Positions 1-13,700 of a stretch of DNA of 64,000 bases are shown here, one piece after another. Each line of letters opens with the position of its first letter. Position 1 is the stretch's first letter. A model generated the notes under the pieces. It ran no database searches. It was not told the origin of the DNA and saw only the letters and a list, made by a program, of their open reading frames with translations. The translations under genes and the position numbers were made by a program. Source of the DNA: Mytilus galloprovincialis (taxonomy: Eukaryota; Mollusca; Bivalvia; Mytilida; Mytilidae); assembly GCF_965363235.1 (NCBI RefSeq), contig NC_134850.1, forward strand, positions 35,065,102 to 35,129,101. Reading direction: 5' to 3'.

Positions 1-589
1 ATAAAATGCAAATATATCTCAGAACATGACATCTTTGATGGTAGTTAAAACTGGTATGAATAGCAATCAAATCATTTTGATATCGCACTGATAAGCAATG
101 GAAACATTGCAATGAGTTTTCTATGCAATTCGGAATATTTAATACGACCAAGTATCTATCAGAGCACGGTTTTATGGTGTCTCAAGTTTTCAAAATTAAG
201 TTTTGCATGCGTATTTTGTGCCGAAGATAACGGGATAAAGGATAAAAAAAAAAGCGTAAATGTTTATATGCACAAGTGGAAATGCTCAGGCATTTTTATA
301 AAAGAAAACTTTACGTACAAGTTAATTTGATTAGTTTTAGTTCATACAGTTATCTGGCGAATCTGTTTATAAAATTGAAATATGACAATTGGGATAGCAT
401 TGATTTAAACTCTTTTTTTTGTAAGCCGTGTACCCTGATTTGATAGTATCACTGTCATCCAATATAATGCATAAAAAGAGTGATTGGAAAAGTTGAATAT
501 GTAACGTACAGTAACTCCGATTAAATCAACCACCAAATCCATACTTAAGCAGACATAAAATTAAACAGATAACAACAATCAATATATAT

Positions 590-720
590 CCCGTCAATTA
601 ATTTTCACAAATAAACACGAGATACAGAGTAAACGTGGTTGAGACAACTATTAGTTGACTAAATTAAAGTGAGGTTTGGAGTAAACGTGGATGCGAAAAA
701 GACTAGTTAACCACATAAAC
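590..720. repeat. interspersed repeat family F fragment
   Basis: Contains repeated 'agtaaacgtgg' and 'gttgactaaat' words shared with the longer copies at 16790-17080 and 36828-37035. Unclassified. Confidence 0.4.
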
Positions 721-1769
721 TTAAAGGCATACGATCTGTGTTCATCCCGTATTTAAATTTTGATGAAAATTTGCATGTAGGCTATCTTTTACCTGATTAA
801 ATCAAATATGTAATAAAAATATACCTTCACGTGCTACTTTTTGAGTAAATTGAGGTGCAAATTTCAGATATTTCCTCAAAATACGGATTTGTTGACTTTT
901 TTTCCTTTCGATAGACATACTTAACGTTTTGGTTTTAAAAGATAAACACGATCTATTTCTTGATAAATTATTTTAATTTATGTGTTATATAAATATTGCA
1001 TAAGTTTGTACATTTTATTTTTACAAATAACTCAAATTTATCAAATGTTCATGAATGCACGAAAAAACCTTCATTTTTTGCTGTTTATTAATCAAATTTA
1101 AAAAATTTGCCTTAATTACGTTTTCATGAAAATCGGTACAAATAATCTTCTTACGTAATTAAACCAAACGCCGTTTTACAAAAGAGGGGTCCATGAACTC
1201 GTTTTCAAGATAAAACAGTTTGAATGATAAAAATTAGCAGAAAATTGCGTATCTCGAGAGTCAAGTAGAGAGAACGATCTTTCGGCTTGAAAATGATTTA
1301 CTTTGAAAAAGTTAAAAAAAACAATGTTGTGCCGATATACGAAATTGTTTGTCGAATGTCAGTATATGATAAAGTTTCTTTAATAAAAAAAAAAGTATGG
1401 GGATCTTGAAATTCAACTTGTAAGGAGATATTTACGTTGCCTGGGTAGAAAACTATTGTAGCATAAATAATTATGAAAATAAGAAATCTTCATATTATAC
1501 ATTTATTTCAATATGGTAGCTTGTTAAGATCTAACCAATCTTTCACAATGATGCTCAAACAAGCGCTTATAATGATTTTTTTTAAACCTGCAACATTAAC
1601 AGAGACCCAAAAGGAAGTATGGTCACGTAGTCTTCTTTCGACTGGCAATAAAACGATTGACAAAGTCTTTTATATGCTATGCGGTATGTACATACTTGCA
1701 GTCACGTCCGGTCAGAATTAGGACGTAAAATCTGATGCCGCGTGTAAAGACACTGTAACTGTAATTCTA

Positions 1770-1812
1770 CATTCAACGCGCGTTTCGTATACAAAAGACT
1801 CATCAGTGACGC
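1770..1812 (-). ncRNA. degraded hammerhead ribozyme copy (a)
   Basis: The minus strand shows GCGTCA, then the core box CTGATGA, a stem II with one mismatch, GAA and ACGCGCGT. The 3' strand of stem I has changed (TGAATG instead of TGGCGT), so stem I is largely lost and this copy is probably inactive. The flank to about 1880 matches the other copies of the same repeat. Confidence 0.6.
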
Positions 1813-2199
1813 TCATATCAAAATAGTTTTAAAGCCAAACAAGTACAAAGTTGAAGAGCATTGGGGTGCAGGATTTTATAGCGGTGTTGAAATCCCATTG
1901 ATTGACTTCGGCTGTTGTCTGCTTTTTGGCGAGCTCTTTAACAAATACTTCTCTTACTACATACTGATGCTATCAATCAAATTTACATTAATCTTTCTAA
2001 GTTTTTTAGGATTATTAACAGTTATGATGAAGTTTTTTTGATATTGTTTAGAATGGATCTGAAAAAAAAGAGATAATTAAATTTATTTACAGTGTTTTAC
2101 CTTGTTTTATATCGAATGAAAAACCTCGTACATGTATCTGAAGCTGAATTTTCTGCAAAAGTATTGAAAATGTTCAGCAAAACATAAGAAATTAAAAAC

Positions 2200-2290
2200 G
2201 AAATTCTCTAGTCAAATTACTAAAATCAAAAGCTCAAACACATCAAGTGAATGGATAACAATTGACATATTCCTGACATTTACAGCCATT
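2200..2290 (-). repeat. interspersed repeat family E fragment
   Basis: Shares 'aaatcaaaagctcaaacacatcaa' type words (reverse of the 'gtttgagcttttgatttt' word) with the copies at 5335, 7605, 31585, 59010 and 63050. Confidence 0.55.
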
Positions 2291-2484
2291 ATATTATGAA
2301 GAAAATGGTAAATTTAATCTGGTTTATACAGAGTCCTGTATGAATGGAAAATAACAAAAAAATACTCAACTCAAATGAAATTCTAAACGAAGAGTCCTTT
2401 ATCAATTCACATTAAACGAATAGAGAGAAACTCTCATTTTCCTGTAGACATTTCTTACTGTAAAAAATGGGAAAGTTCATCTGG

Positions 2485-2600
2485 TCTCCAATGGGTTTTC
2501 AATATAATGAAAAACTCCCACACGCGGAGACGTCCTTCAGTCGGCCCCTAAACAAATGTGGATGCTAGTTCACTGATAACCAGATAGGCCAGAGTGTGGC
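2485..2600 (-). repeat. interspersed repeat family D fragment
   Basis: The 'ggagacgtccttcagtcggcccctaa' type segment is the diverged reverse of the 'gggacgcctccggg' repeat seen at 53335-53500 and 63800-63985. Confidence 0.6.
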
Positions 2601-4504
2601 GCGGTTAACATATCTTTTATAGTTTGCACCATTAGTTTTGTTTCTAAATGCAAGACTAGTATACCGCTGTTCGAAAGTCATAAATATATTGAGAGGATAA
2701 CAAATATTGGTCACAAACAAAAACCGAGTGAAACTCCTGTTTTAGTTTCATACTCATATAAAAAGAAAGCAACCACATACATATTTGAATAAGTTTTAAA
2801 AAAAAACAAATTATCCAAATCAGACACTGAAGATTGAACAAATCCGAAATTGATGTTAAATACAATGTACTAGAATTCAACCACCCCATATTTTATGCTG
2901 ACGGTCATCTGACTAAAATTTCGGTTAGTGAGAATAGCTGTTTAAAAAAGATCAATTTATTTTGATTTGAAATTTTATTATGATAAATACTATATTGACA
3001 AATTGTAAGTTGCTCAACCTCTAGAGGCAAACATTGCTTGAATGTTTTGGTAAAGATAAACACTTTATGCATGTAAAAAAAACTCTAAAACATTATTACT
3101 TTCAAATGTGTACTAATATGAACCAGAAAATAGATAGATTGTTTAAATTTTACAAAAGACATTACATTATGATAAATGAGAAAATGTTATAAATTATAGA
3201 ATAGATGTAAATTGCAAATAAAATCAGCCGATGTTTTGTAGCTTTTTGACACCTCATCAAGGTGATATTTATTGATATTTTAAGACATAAAGTGTGCCGC
3301 AACAGATATAGAAATGAATCGATGTGTACTGATAATAAAACAGGAATAAATTTCAAAAACAAACATATATCTTACATCATTTCTTGCTATCATCATTTTG
3401 CAATTCAGTTGAGGAAAAAAACTGCAGTATTTTATTCTGCATCATCGATTGAAGAACTTCTTTTCATTTGCGTAAACCTTTTTAGATATCAAACATTGTC
3501 CCTTTTGTCACTGTTTTATGGTCTCATTTATAATCAAAAGCATGTAGGCGCGAAAATGAAGCATGTGGCTTATGTCAACTCGTGCAATTATCTTTTCGAA
3601 AATGAATAATTAGATAAAATCAGTAGCTATGTATTTTGTACATTGTATATTGAAAAAAAAATTATTCCTATAATTCTTCTCAGATTGTTATTAAATATCA
3701 GAAATTGATTCTGATTTCATATTCATGAAATAGTTGTTAAACCCGAGTGATTTGTTTTCTTTTCAAGTATGAAACGGTTTAATGGTTCTGCATCTTTCTG
3801 TTTTACTATTGTGAAAGGTAGATTGTATCGTTAACTAATAATGATCACCTAAATGGACTAATTTGTGCTGCTGAGAAGATAAACGATGCAACAAAGTACA
3901 GCCACAAAAAAGAAACGCAATACCCAATTTGTTTTATACGGACGTCTTTACTTTCAATTAGAAGAAAACAAATCCTTTTTCTTCATGTTTGAAATCGCAA
4001 AATATGTCTAACTCCTTTGTATTATTCGCTTGTCACAAGTCAGAAACCTTTAGCCTTTATTAGTCTTGTATGGAGCTTTTTAATTATTATTTTGGCTCAT
4101 ATAAAATTTTGGAGTTGGGTGTCACGTCCATTTTCTTTTTGTCTGGCTGTTACAATTATCTCTTTAGAACATTTTAAGTGTTCATTCCGAATTCTATTTA
4201 TATAGTATTCAATATTCCGGGTTAACAGTTGCTTTCTTAAATATTTGTATAGCAACGGCGTTGAGGTTTTTGTTGAAATTCTTTCTTCGACATTTTACAC
4301 AGAGGTGTTTGCTCAAACTGACGTTAAAGACCGTTTTGAAATCGCAGTGAGATTTTCTCTATCAGAAGCAGCAATTACAGAACTGTTCTATTGTTTTGTA
4401 TTCGTTTCATTTGTATTAAGGAGGGGTCACTTAATCCTCTGGATGCTTCCATAAGAAAACACAGTGCAAACAAATTAAGCAGTCTTAAGTCGAACACGTT
4501 TAAA

Positions 4505-4660
4505 TACCATATAGAATTACCCTTCCGGAGCACCTGAGACACCCCTAGTTTTTGGTGAGGTTCTTGTTGCTTATTTTTTTAGTTTTCTATGTTGGGTCAT
4601 GTGTACTATTGTTTGTCTACTTATCTTTTTCATTTTAAGCCATATCTTTCGTCCCTCTTT
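4505..4660 (+). repeat. interspersed repeat family C fragment
   Basis: The segment 'cccttccggagcacctgag' and the T-rich sequence after it match the larger copies at 27020-27295 and 52125-52585. Confidence 0.65.
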
Positions 4661-5334
4661 TAAGGTATGAACAGTCTGGAGTCTAATTGTAGACAAGCTG
4701 TACATTAATCAACAAGGTAATATTTCATTTTCAAAAATCCCCTGAAGGAAAGTCAATTACGATATAGATATAAAAATAATAGCAACTGACACGGTGGTTG
4801 ACACAGATATATTACAAATGTATTGATCGTCATATAAATAATTATGACCGATCTGCCTTTTGTTGTACATAAAAGTCAAGTTGACCATTTTAATGCCGAA
4901 TTTGTCCACCCGACAAAATCGTTTTAAGCACCATCAATAACACATTTGATAATTCATAAAAAGGTAAAATAGAAAACAAAAGGCTCAGTTTCGATATTTC
5001 TTCAAGAATTAGATTGTTTTGGAGCTTTTCTAAGTAAATAATTTTTGTTAAAGCCAAACTCATGATTCCTTTGTGTCTCAATGATATTATACGCATACTT
5101 TTCAATAATTTAATATAACGATTGACGTTCATTGAGAAATAAATGCACCTGAAAATTAAGGAATTTTAAAACATAAGGAAATGTGGAAGGATTGCCAATG
5201 AGACAACTTAACAATAGTCTAAATGACGTAAATTTAAGTAATTACACTTGTAGTATAATTACTTCAAGAACGCCCAGAACCAATATTGTACAGTCAGCTG
5301 AATCATAGACACGACAAAATTTGAAAGCATACTA

Positions 5335-5530
5335 ACTATCTATAAAACAGGTTTTATCCACCATTTTCTACAAAGAAACTGCCTCTACCAAGCCAGGAGT
5401 ATGACAGTTGTGACCATTTGTTTGATGAGTTTGAGCTTTTGATTTTGCCTAGACTGACCGTTTTTAATATTCTTCGGAGTTTGTGTTTTTTTTTGTGATT
5501 TTACTATATACCACCAAATCAAAGTACGTC
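5335..5530 (+). repeat. interspersed repeat family E copy
   Basis: The order 'tataaaacaggttt', 'ccaccattttctac', 'gtttgagcttttgatttt' and 'cttcggagtt' matches 59290-59470. Confidence 0.65.
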
Positions 5531-5702
5531 ACACCCAGTTGCATACAAAGCAAGGTCGAAAAAATAAGGAAACTAATTCTACATTTAATTGCTGTAAAAC
5601 ATTCGGAGTCACTGATATATTTCTTGGGTGCTTCAAAGCACCAATTTTTGGAAACCAGTGGGGATATTACATCTGAAGTAGAGCAAAGAAATACGAAGAG
5701 GA

Positions 5703-5960
5703 GCTATGAGTGCCAATGAGACAACTAGTCATCCAAGTCATAATGTGTGAAAATTAAACAAATATAAGTCATGGTACGGCCTTCAGAACATAGCCTTGCT
5801 GTAACGAAATAGCTAACTATAAAAGGCTCAAAATGACGTGTTTAAAGTAATCCAAACAGAAAAACCAACGGTCTAGGATTTATATGTAGAAAACAAAGAG
5901 AATTCATTTAACAAAAAACATATAAATAAATGACACTACAGTATCAATAAGAACATATTC
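5703..5960 (-). repeat. interspersed repeat family A copy
   Basis: Reverse-strand copy of the family ending in 'gtctcattggcactcatacc'. It carries the diagnostic 'acggccttcagaac' and 'aaaccaacggtcta' words. Confidence 0.65.
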
Positions 5961-7040
5961 AGTGGATGAAGTATAAAGATGTCTTAAAAACAGTTTAAAA
6001 ACATGACCTTGCATTAGAACATTTCATTTTTTTTAATTAGTGTGATATTGATTGCAATATTGCAAAATGTGTATCGATATCCCTGTACCGTTTTTTGAAT
6101 AATCGAAGCATATGTTTTTCAAAAGTATCAATGTTCAAATTGCATTTAATACTAGACTATATATTAATACATGTTAAATGTCAAACACTATTTGAAAGAC
6201 AGCTTATAAATACTAATTAAAGACACAACCATAGTCATGGGCAATCACATTATAATCGGACCATTGTACATGTTGTAAAATTAATTATAGTCTAGATCGC
6301 CCACTAGAAGCTTTAGTGTCCTTCTTTCACAACTTCATCATCAGCTAGGGCTACATTAATTTAGAACTATTTATGTTTATTGCCTATTAATTTTCTAAAA
6401 TGTTTGAGAGATTATGCACTTAACAAATCGGTACATATTATCCAGTTTACAGACGGGTCAGTATAATTTGATATATAGCTCACCAAAAAAATGAGAACGG
6501 GTTTATAGAGGAAAACGTGTGCTATTAAAAGATAAATCGATCATCTTTGTTTGAACCTTTTTTTCGGCGGAAAAAATACACAAAACATATCTACGATTAT
6601 TTGCACCTATCACAATCGACTTTTTAATGAAAATCCGTCAAAACTTAAAAAATGTGTAAATATCTCGTATCTCAATTCAATAATTTAAGCAAAAACACAT
6701 ACATAAGATGCATAAAATCCTTAATCAGCATTCATTTAACTAAAAGCCCACATAAACAGATGTAAACAATTCAAATGACCGATTTTGAATGTTTTGCCTT
6801 CTCTAATTAAGAATTCCGTTTCTGTTGTTTAATTTCAACTGTATTTCCGCCTGATAGTACTATGTTTGTCATAAAATCGACTTGGGTGTACTCGATATGG
6901 TTAATTGTTAAAACATTTTTTCTTCACATGAATTTGTGTTTACATGTTTTCCTATTTTCTCTCATTCATTTATAAAATTGGAAATAAAACCCAAGAGGGA
7001 ATATATAGGAGAGGACTACATTTTAAAAATATATAAATAC

Positions 7041-7060
7041 ATATATATATATATATATAT
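7041..7060. repeat. AT dinucleotide microsatellite
   Basis: An uninterrupted run of about ten AT units. A second short AT run lies near 19608-19621. Confidence 0.9.
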
Positions 7061-7604
7061 AACTTGCAATTATTAGCTGCTAAAACTATATCCATTTCGT
7101 TGTCCGCCATGCAATCGATTATATTACACGTTTAATCTTAAATCAAAGTAAGAACAGCATGATCAATAATTATTGCATCACTTTCTTTTTTTTTGGCAGT
7201 AAGAATATTTTTCCATCGTCTTTATCCATTTTGAAACACACAACGCATGTTTTGAGATAAAAAACTTAGTCCGAACGGACGCAAAAATACAAACTGATTC
7301 GCATAAACACATAGCAATACATGTTGTTTACTCTCAAATGTACTTTATTTTTGAATATTGTTTAAGTTAGGCTACGGTTTAAAAGGGGCAAAATGTAGGA
7401 TACTGTAAATACAGTTTATCCACAAAACAATTAACACTTGGTGAAAATAAATCTCAACAAAACTTTGTAATTGTTTGCTTGTTCACCTTTTTACATGATA
7501 AACAATGTGTTAAGTAAAATAAAAGTCTCTTACAGTCCATTCTGTAAAATATTGGACTGTTATCAGCTAATACCTTTTACAATAGATCCATTCCCAGGGG
7601 CTCA

Positions 7605-8045
7605 GTACTTATATATCCCGTCATTGTGTCAATTTACTTAATAGGTAAATGTGTGCATTCTTGTCTTTCCTTTTTGCTAATGTGCCATGTCTATATGCCT
7701 TTTTGTTTTTCTTATTTGACAAATGTGTTTGTTTAAAGTGGTTAAAATTAAAACATAAAATTGACTGCAGTACCCATATTTTTTACATTTGTTCCTTTTA
7801 TATCTGTTTCGTTCAAAAATCTTCGCCAATATGATGGAAATTAAGTGGCTGTCATTCAAGTGGGAGGTTTAGTTATTTATAAAATCAGGTTCAATCCACC
7901 TTTTTCTACATGATAATATGACATTTGTTGTCCATTCGTTTGATGCGTTTGAGCTATATTTTGTCATTTGCTTACGGACTTTCAGTTCAGAACTTTTCGC
8001 AGAGTCCGGTTATCTTGTACTTTTACTTTATACTCCCTCAAAATA
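7605..8045 (+). repeat. interspersed repeat family E, long copy
   Basis: Starts with a 'cccgtcattgtgt' type word, passes through 'gtggctgtcattcaagtggg' and ends in the 'gtttgagc ... acggactttc' block. The same order occurs at 59010-59495 and 63050-63470. It has no long open frame and is unclassified. Confidence 0.7.
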
Positions 8046-9967
8046 TCCATCTTGTTTCGTATAACATCAAACTCATTCAAGTGATCGTGAAGGCACTTAA
8101 CATAATTGACGATTTTAAGGTAAGATATTTCGCATTTTGCGTTTAATTCATCATTTATTCGAAAATCTTACTTGTTTTCGTGTTTTTTTTTTTTTTTATT
8201 ATATCTAAGAGTGATTGTTTTGCTTTTCAATTCATTCCTGATATTTTATCTGAATGTTTTATAATATATTTAAGACGTCAACTATATTTTTGTTATTACA
8301 TTAAAAATAATGTTGAAGTTTTAGGGACACCACTCATTCGAACAGCTGGCACACACTTTCCATGAGTAGTCTGTGTGCATCTCAGAAAAAAATAATTTCA
8401 CTATGTGAGAAACAGTACAATTCCTTTTTGTGGTCGTGAACTTCATAATATTCATTGAGATGTATCTGAAGTGGTTGGTATTTTTATATCCGCTGCACGA
8501 TGGTTCTGTGTGCACCGTGTGCCCTATGTGACTGTGGTTCTGATAACAGCTAATACAAAGAGGCTCTTTACAGTCAATACAATATCTAGCTATTTTTCTT
8601 TTGCTTTTGAATTGTTATGGAATGCATGCATTTTTTAGGTTAATTGCAGGGACTAATTTGAAAATCTGACAAAGTGAGAAAATGCTTTTAAAAACAGGAT
8701 TCTTTCATCTCTAATCTTATCAACAGCATATCTAAATCCAATTAGTAATACGTGATCATCAATGTATTACATACTTTGCAACTATTTGTAGCACTAGTGA
8801 AATCCATTAAATGATTATAACATGTAAAATCCCATACAAATGTCTTCTCTTTTTTCCCCAATCATATAATGGAGATGAAATAGAATTATATCTTTGATAT
8901 TTTAAAAAATACGCAAGAAGATTAATAGGTAGTATCTTTACAGCATAAAAATGATCTTTATTTTATCCAACTTTTCAATTTCAAAAAGATGATTGCAAGA
9001 GCATGAAGAGATGGGGTAAGATACTTATTTGTTTGTTTAAATGTGTTCCTCTTGTTTATCTTGTTATCTATATTATCAGTTCACATTGTATAATGTCTAT
9101 CATATACTTTTTTATTTTATGTAATTACATGCTTGTTATAAGCCCTATGATTAGGAAATAAAATACCTTTATCTTTATCTTATATACGGTGGCATTTTGT
9201 CTTAAGTTATATACTAGTATATATCACTTTGACACGGTTACGAAAAGGACAAAACATTGTCTGAATTTTCAGTTTTATGCTCGTATGAAGCAAGACAACA
9301 CCAATAGAACAGTCTGTTCTTGCATACATAATTCTACTTAATTTTCATCCTATTGTATAAAATACTTATGGTTATATTTTCACGAAAATCATTTCGTCGA
9401 GAATACTATTTTTGAAAATTGTGCAACCCAACTATTTCCAAAGGTTTATTCAACTCTATTCTGCTTCCAATTTCTCCAAACAAATTGTACTTGCAATATA
9501 CATAAGTAATGCTGTTCAGTTCAAATTCTCATTGGCATGCATTCTATAATTTATTTTAATTTCGAATTAATTTACAAATACAGTATTTTCTGTAAAATTA
9601 AACAATATATGTATTTTCCTGTTCATATTTTTACACATAATCAACTAAGCATGTTTAACAACAAAATTGTTTTCATTTACCTGACTGTGTATAATATGAC
9701 GCGAATTTCTTTCGAATTTGATGTTTTTCTAAAATTATTAAACATTTCACAGGACTTTTATACTTTTAGTTCAATAATTCATCCTTTATTTTTATTAACT
9801 ACTTATTAACATTGTATCACAGATCAAAATTATTCGTTCATTATGGGTTTATTTTTGTCACTTTGTTTTTTGTTTGAGTTAAGTCTTTCCAATTGATATT
9901 TTATAGCGTGTCTTTCTGTGTTGTCATGTTATACTACTGTTTCAAAAACAGGAGATTGTTTGGTACC

Positions 9968-10257
9968 ATTAAAACGTTTAATCCCGCTGCCATTGTTTCC
10001 ATCTGATGTTCAGTGGTTGTCGTTTGTTTATGTGGTTCATAAGTGTTTCTCGTTTTATATATAGATAATACCATTGTTTTTCTCGTTTGAATGGTTTTAC
10101 ATTAATTTCTTGAGCCATTTATAGCTTGATGCTCGGTGTGAGCCAAGGCTCCTGTTGAAGTCCGTACCTTGACCTATAATGGTTTACTTTTATAAATTGT
10201 GACTTGGATGGAAAGATGTCTCATTGGCACTCATACCACATCTTCCTATATCTATTT
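9968..10257 (+). repeat. interspersed repeat family A copy
   Basis: Near full-length copy, from 'accattaaaacg' to 'cttcctatatct', including 'ggtgtgagccaaggctcc' and 'cctataatggtttactttta'. Copies recur throughout the window on both strands. No protein coding is visible; it may be a SINE or MITE. Confidence 0.75.
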
Positions 10258-10762
10258 TTTTCACATGCATACAGTATATATATTTTTTTCCCTAAACATG
10301 CATGCAATTTATGTCACTGGACATTACGCGACTAACAATTTATCAATACAGTATTTATGATAATACAAATCCAAACTAAAAACCATTGTCTTTTCTGAAT
10401 AGCTACTCTCATTAACCTTTAACTATGTCAGACGAAATTTCAGCATTATATATTGTGCCGTTACCTTTTTAAAATCAACTTTAAATTTGTATTTGCAGTG
10501 TCAGAAAGAAGAGAGGGGAAAAAATGAAAAACCATAGGCAATATTTGTTTTCAAAAATAAAAGTATTCACACAATCTGTTCTTTTTTCGTAAGCGAAGAC
10601 CATTGTTCAAATAACATGGATATATTTCAATAATAAAATGTTCAATAATGAAATAATTCAGCTGGGTTTTTCTGCATATAACCTATTATACCTTAATTTA
10701 ATTTATTCTTTTAGCAGCAATATATATACGTAGGCAAATGATTTAAGATACCAACTTCAACA

Positions 10763-13700
10763 ATGCTGTTCATCTATTTCGTGATCCAAGTTGTTTTAAT
10801 CATTTACAAGTGTGAATGCGCAGTGTTGTGTCCCGATCTTTGTTCCTGTTCAAACGTGAAGACATCGTGTACCAGTAAAAAATTGACGTCAATCCCTAAT
10901 GATATTTACGAGCAAACCGAAAAATTGTAAGTAACTTTCTGATCCTAAAACGTCGATATATATACAAATGTTGAATATTTGGGTCTTATGTTGACAAATT
11001 AAAAAATAAATATCATGGAAAAAAAAGTTGAATACATATTGAAATTGAATGTTGAATTAGAAAACAACTTTTGAATATTGAAATCCAATGTCGAAATCTT
11101 TTCTTTTTTTAAACAGGCTTTGCAAATTTAAGGTAATACATACCTATGCAATTACGTATCATATATTTACATGAAAACCTTAATGTATTGGTAATTAAAA
11201 TTAAAATCTACGTTCAGCTGATGAAATACTATTAAATCTTTTGAAATAAAAAATTGAAATAAAGATCAGTACATTTGTATCTTTTGAAACAATATGTTAC
11301 AAATTTTTAATAAATTGTGCAAATTAATATGCGTTTTCATTAATATATATATACAAATGTATATTGTGTATTATTATAATATTGTATGTACTAACAAATA
11401 TGGTATTATTATTTTGAGGACTCTACAAAAGATAATCAGATTATCCTCTTGAAATAAAGATTATTTTTTATCTTGATTTTTAGCTTATAAACGACACAAG
11501 CAAATAGCTTAGGGCTATTTCTTTTATATTTCAAAGTGACCATGAAAAAATCAAATGAATAAATAATGCATTTTAATTGTTTTGATAACGGCGATGACTG
11601 ATGACAACACCAGTGGGAAAAGATCAATGTTGCTCATGAAAAAAAATGCTTTTAACGAAAGTCGACTATCTTTTTTTTTAGATCATTATGTATCATTTTT
11701 CTGCTTTCTGTTAGATACCTGGGGGACAATGCCATCGAAAGTATTCATAATGAAAGTCTAAGCGGATTGAATAACCTGCAAGTGTTGTAAGTAGTTACAT
11801 TTGATAAATATAAAATTATGTATAGTGTGATGAATTACATCTCATTTTGAAAATGTTGTGAGACACTAATTGGAACATAATTATGGGGAATAATAGTATT
11901 ATAATATTGTTTGCACTTATACATATGGTATTATTTTTTTGAGGACTCTCAAAAACATTAGTGAGATTATCCTCTTGAAATAAAGATTGTTTTTATAAAT
12001 TTTTTTTATAAGTTATCAACAAAACATTAACATTTGTGATGAAAATGAAATAGCTGTTTTTCTTTTATGTACTCAATTCAGGAATCCATTCAATCTAGAA
12101 CCATGGACTTAAAAAATGTGCCTAAACTATTCTATAAAAAGATATTTGGTTCAATAAGCTAAGTTTAAGGCATATTTATTAAAAAAAGACAAACAAAGTA
12201 CCGCAGAAAATTGACAATTGAATTTAAAGGCAAATATTAAGATAAACTTAACGCTATGAAAAAGTTCTATGTTGTACAATACTTTAATCAGCCTTAATAC
12301 TTAAAAAAATAAATGGGCTTGTTTTTTTTTAATTTTAGAGACTTAGAATCAAATAACATCAAAGATATACCAACCGGAGTCTTTTCTACTTTATATACCT
12401 TAAATCATTTGTAAGTATGAATATCATTGATTTTAATGCAGAGATAAATGCTTTCTTAAATTCAAGATTTTATCAAGCATAATATGTTTTAAAATATTTT
12501 GTTCTGTGATACGATAAGACCTTCATCGGACTTTTAGCTCCTGGGTTATAAAAAGTCCTTGCTTATTCAATGTCAAATTTATCGGATATTTTTGTCTTTC
12601 GTTATATTGTTTTATCATATACACCAGAGTAAAGTATTCATTTTTCGTGACTTTTATCATTTGGAAAATACCTTAATATTGATAATGAAATACAACACAC
12701 GCAGATAGAAAGGTAACTCATTAAATTTACATCAATAATACGATTTATTCTTTTTGTTAATTTGATATAGGTACAATATATATTTTAGGAACTTAAAGGA
12801 AAATGACATAGAGACAATAAGGAATGATACATTTAGTGATTTGGGTAATGTGACATTTCTGTAAGTCTATTTTGTAGTTTGTAAGCTTTTGGTAAACTTA
12901 ATCATTGTTAATCAAATTTGTTCTTGTTACTTAGTTTTAAAAGCTATTTTTTTAAGTTAGACGACGAGGATTTTTTATGTTCGCTGACTAAACTTCATGT
13001 AGTTTCGAGTCGATCTTTTTTGTTATCTCTAATTGCGTATTTTTAAATATATAAACAAGGATAAAATACGATTAAGACAGGCTAAGAAATGAAAAAAAAT
13101 CAAGGAATTGCATATTTTTTTTACCCTTCAGTTTTATTCGTTATAAAAAGTACTTGATTTAAACTAATGCTGTTATATTTGATAATATATGATATTTGAT
13201 ATTTTTATAGATCTTTGGAATCGAATAGAATATCAGAATTGCCAGCAAAAGCATTTGTCTCTCTAAAAAAGCTGACACTGCTGTAAGTATTGCTGTGGAA
13301 ACTGCTTATTTGAAAATGTAAAAAATGTTCATAAGAGTACAATTCAGCCAAGCTTTTAGATTATATGAATTCAAGAATGGCATATTTCATTTTGTATTAT
13401 TGATTCTTATTCTTTAAAAAAAAAATTTACTTCACTTCAACTCATTATTTCTTTTATAGATCTTTGGAATCGAATAGAATAACAGAATTGCCAGCAAAAG
13501 CATTTCGCTCTCTAACAAGTCTGACTGTCTTGTAAGTATTGCTTTAGAAAAAGAAACAAAATGTAAGTCGATATTTTTAAACATTTATAACTTGTTTTTT
13601 AAAAAGCTTCAAGAATACATGTTTCTTGTGAAACTATTTCTTTCGAGAGTATAAAGCCTATGTTAAAACTCACCTTAGTACTTAACAGTCTTGTTTATGT

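Larger units (their letters stand above)
1..9967. other. gene-free repeat-rich interval
   Basis: No exon with recognisable protein similarity was found on either strand. Open frames here are short, AT-driven and lack family motifs. The interval holds fragments of several interspersed repeat families, listed separately, an AT microsatellite and one degraded hammerhead-bearing repeat. An unrecognised exon of a distant gene cannot be excluded. Confidence 0.6.

Noticed and set aside
9537-9809. 90-codon open frame
   Set aside because: Composition is typical of AT-rich non-coding DNA and no domain is recognisable.
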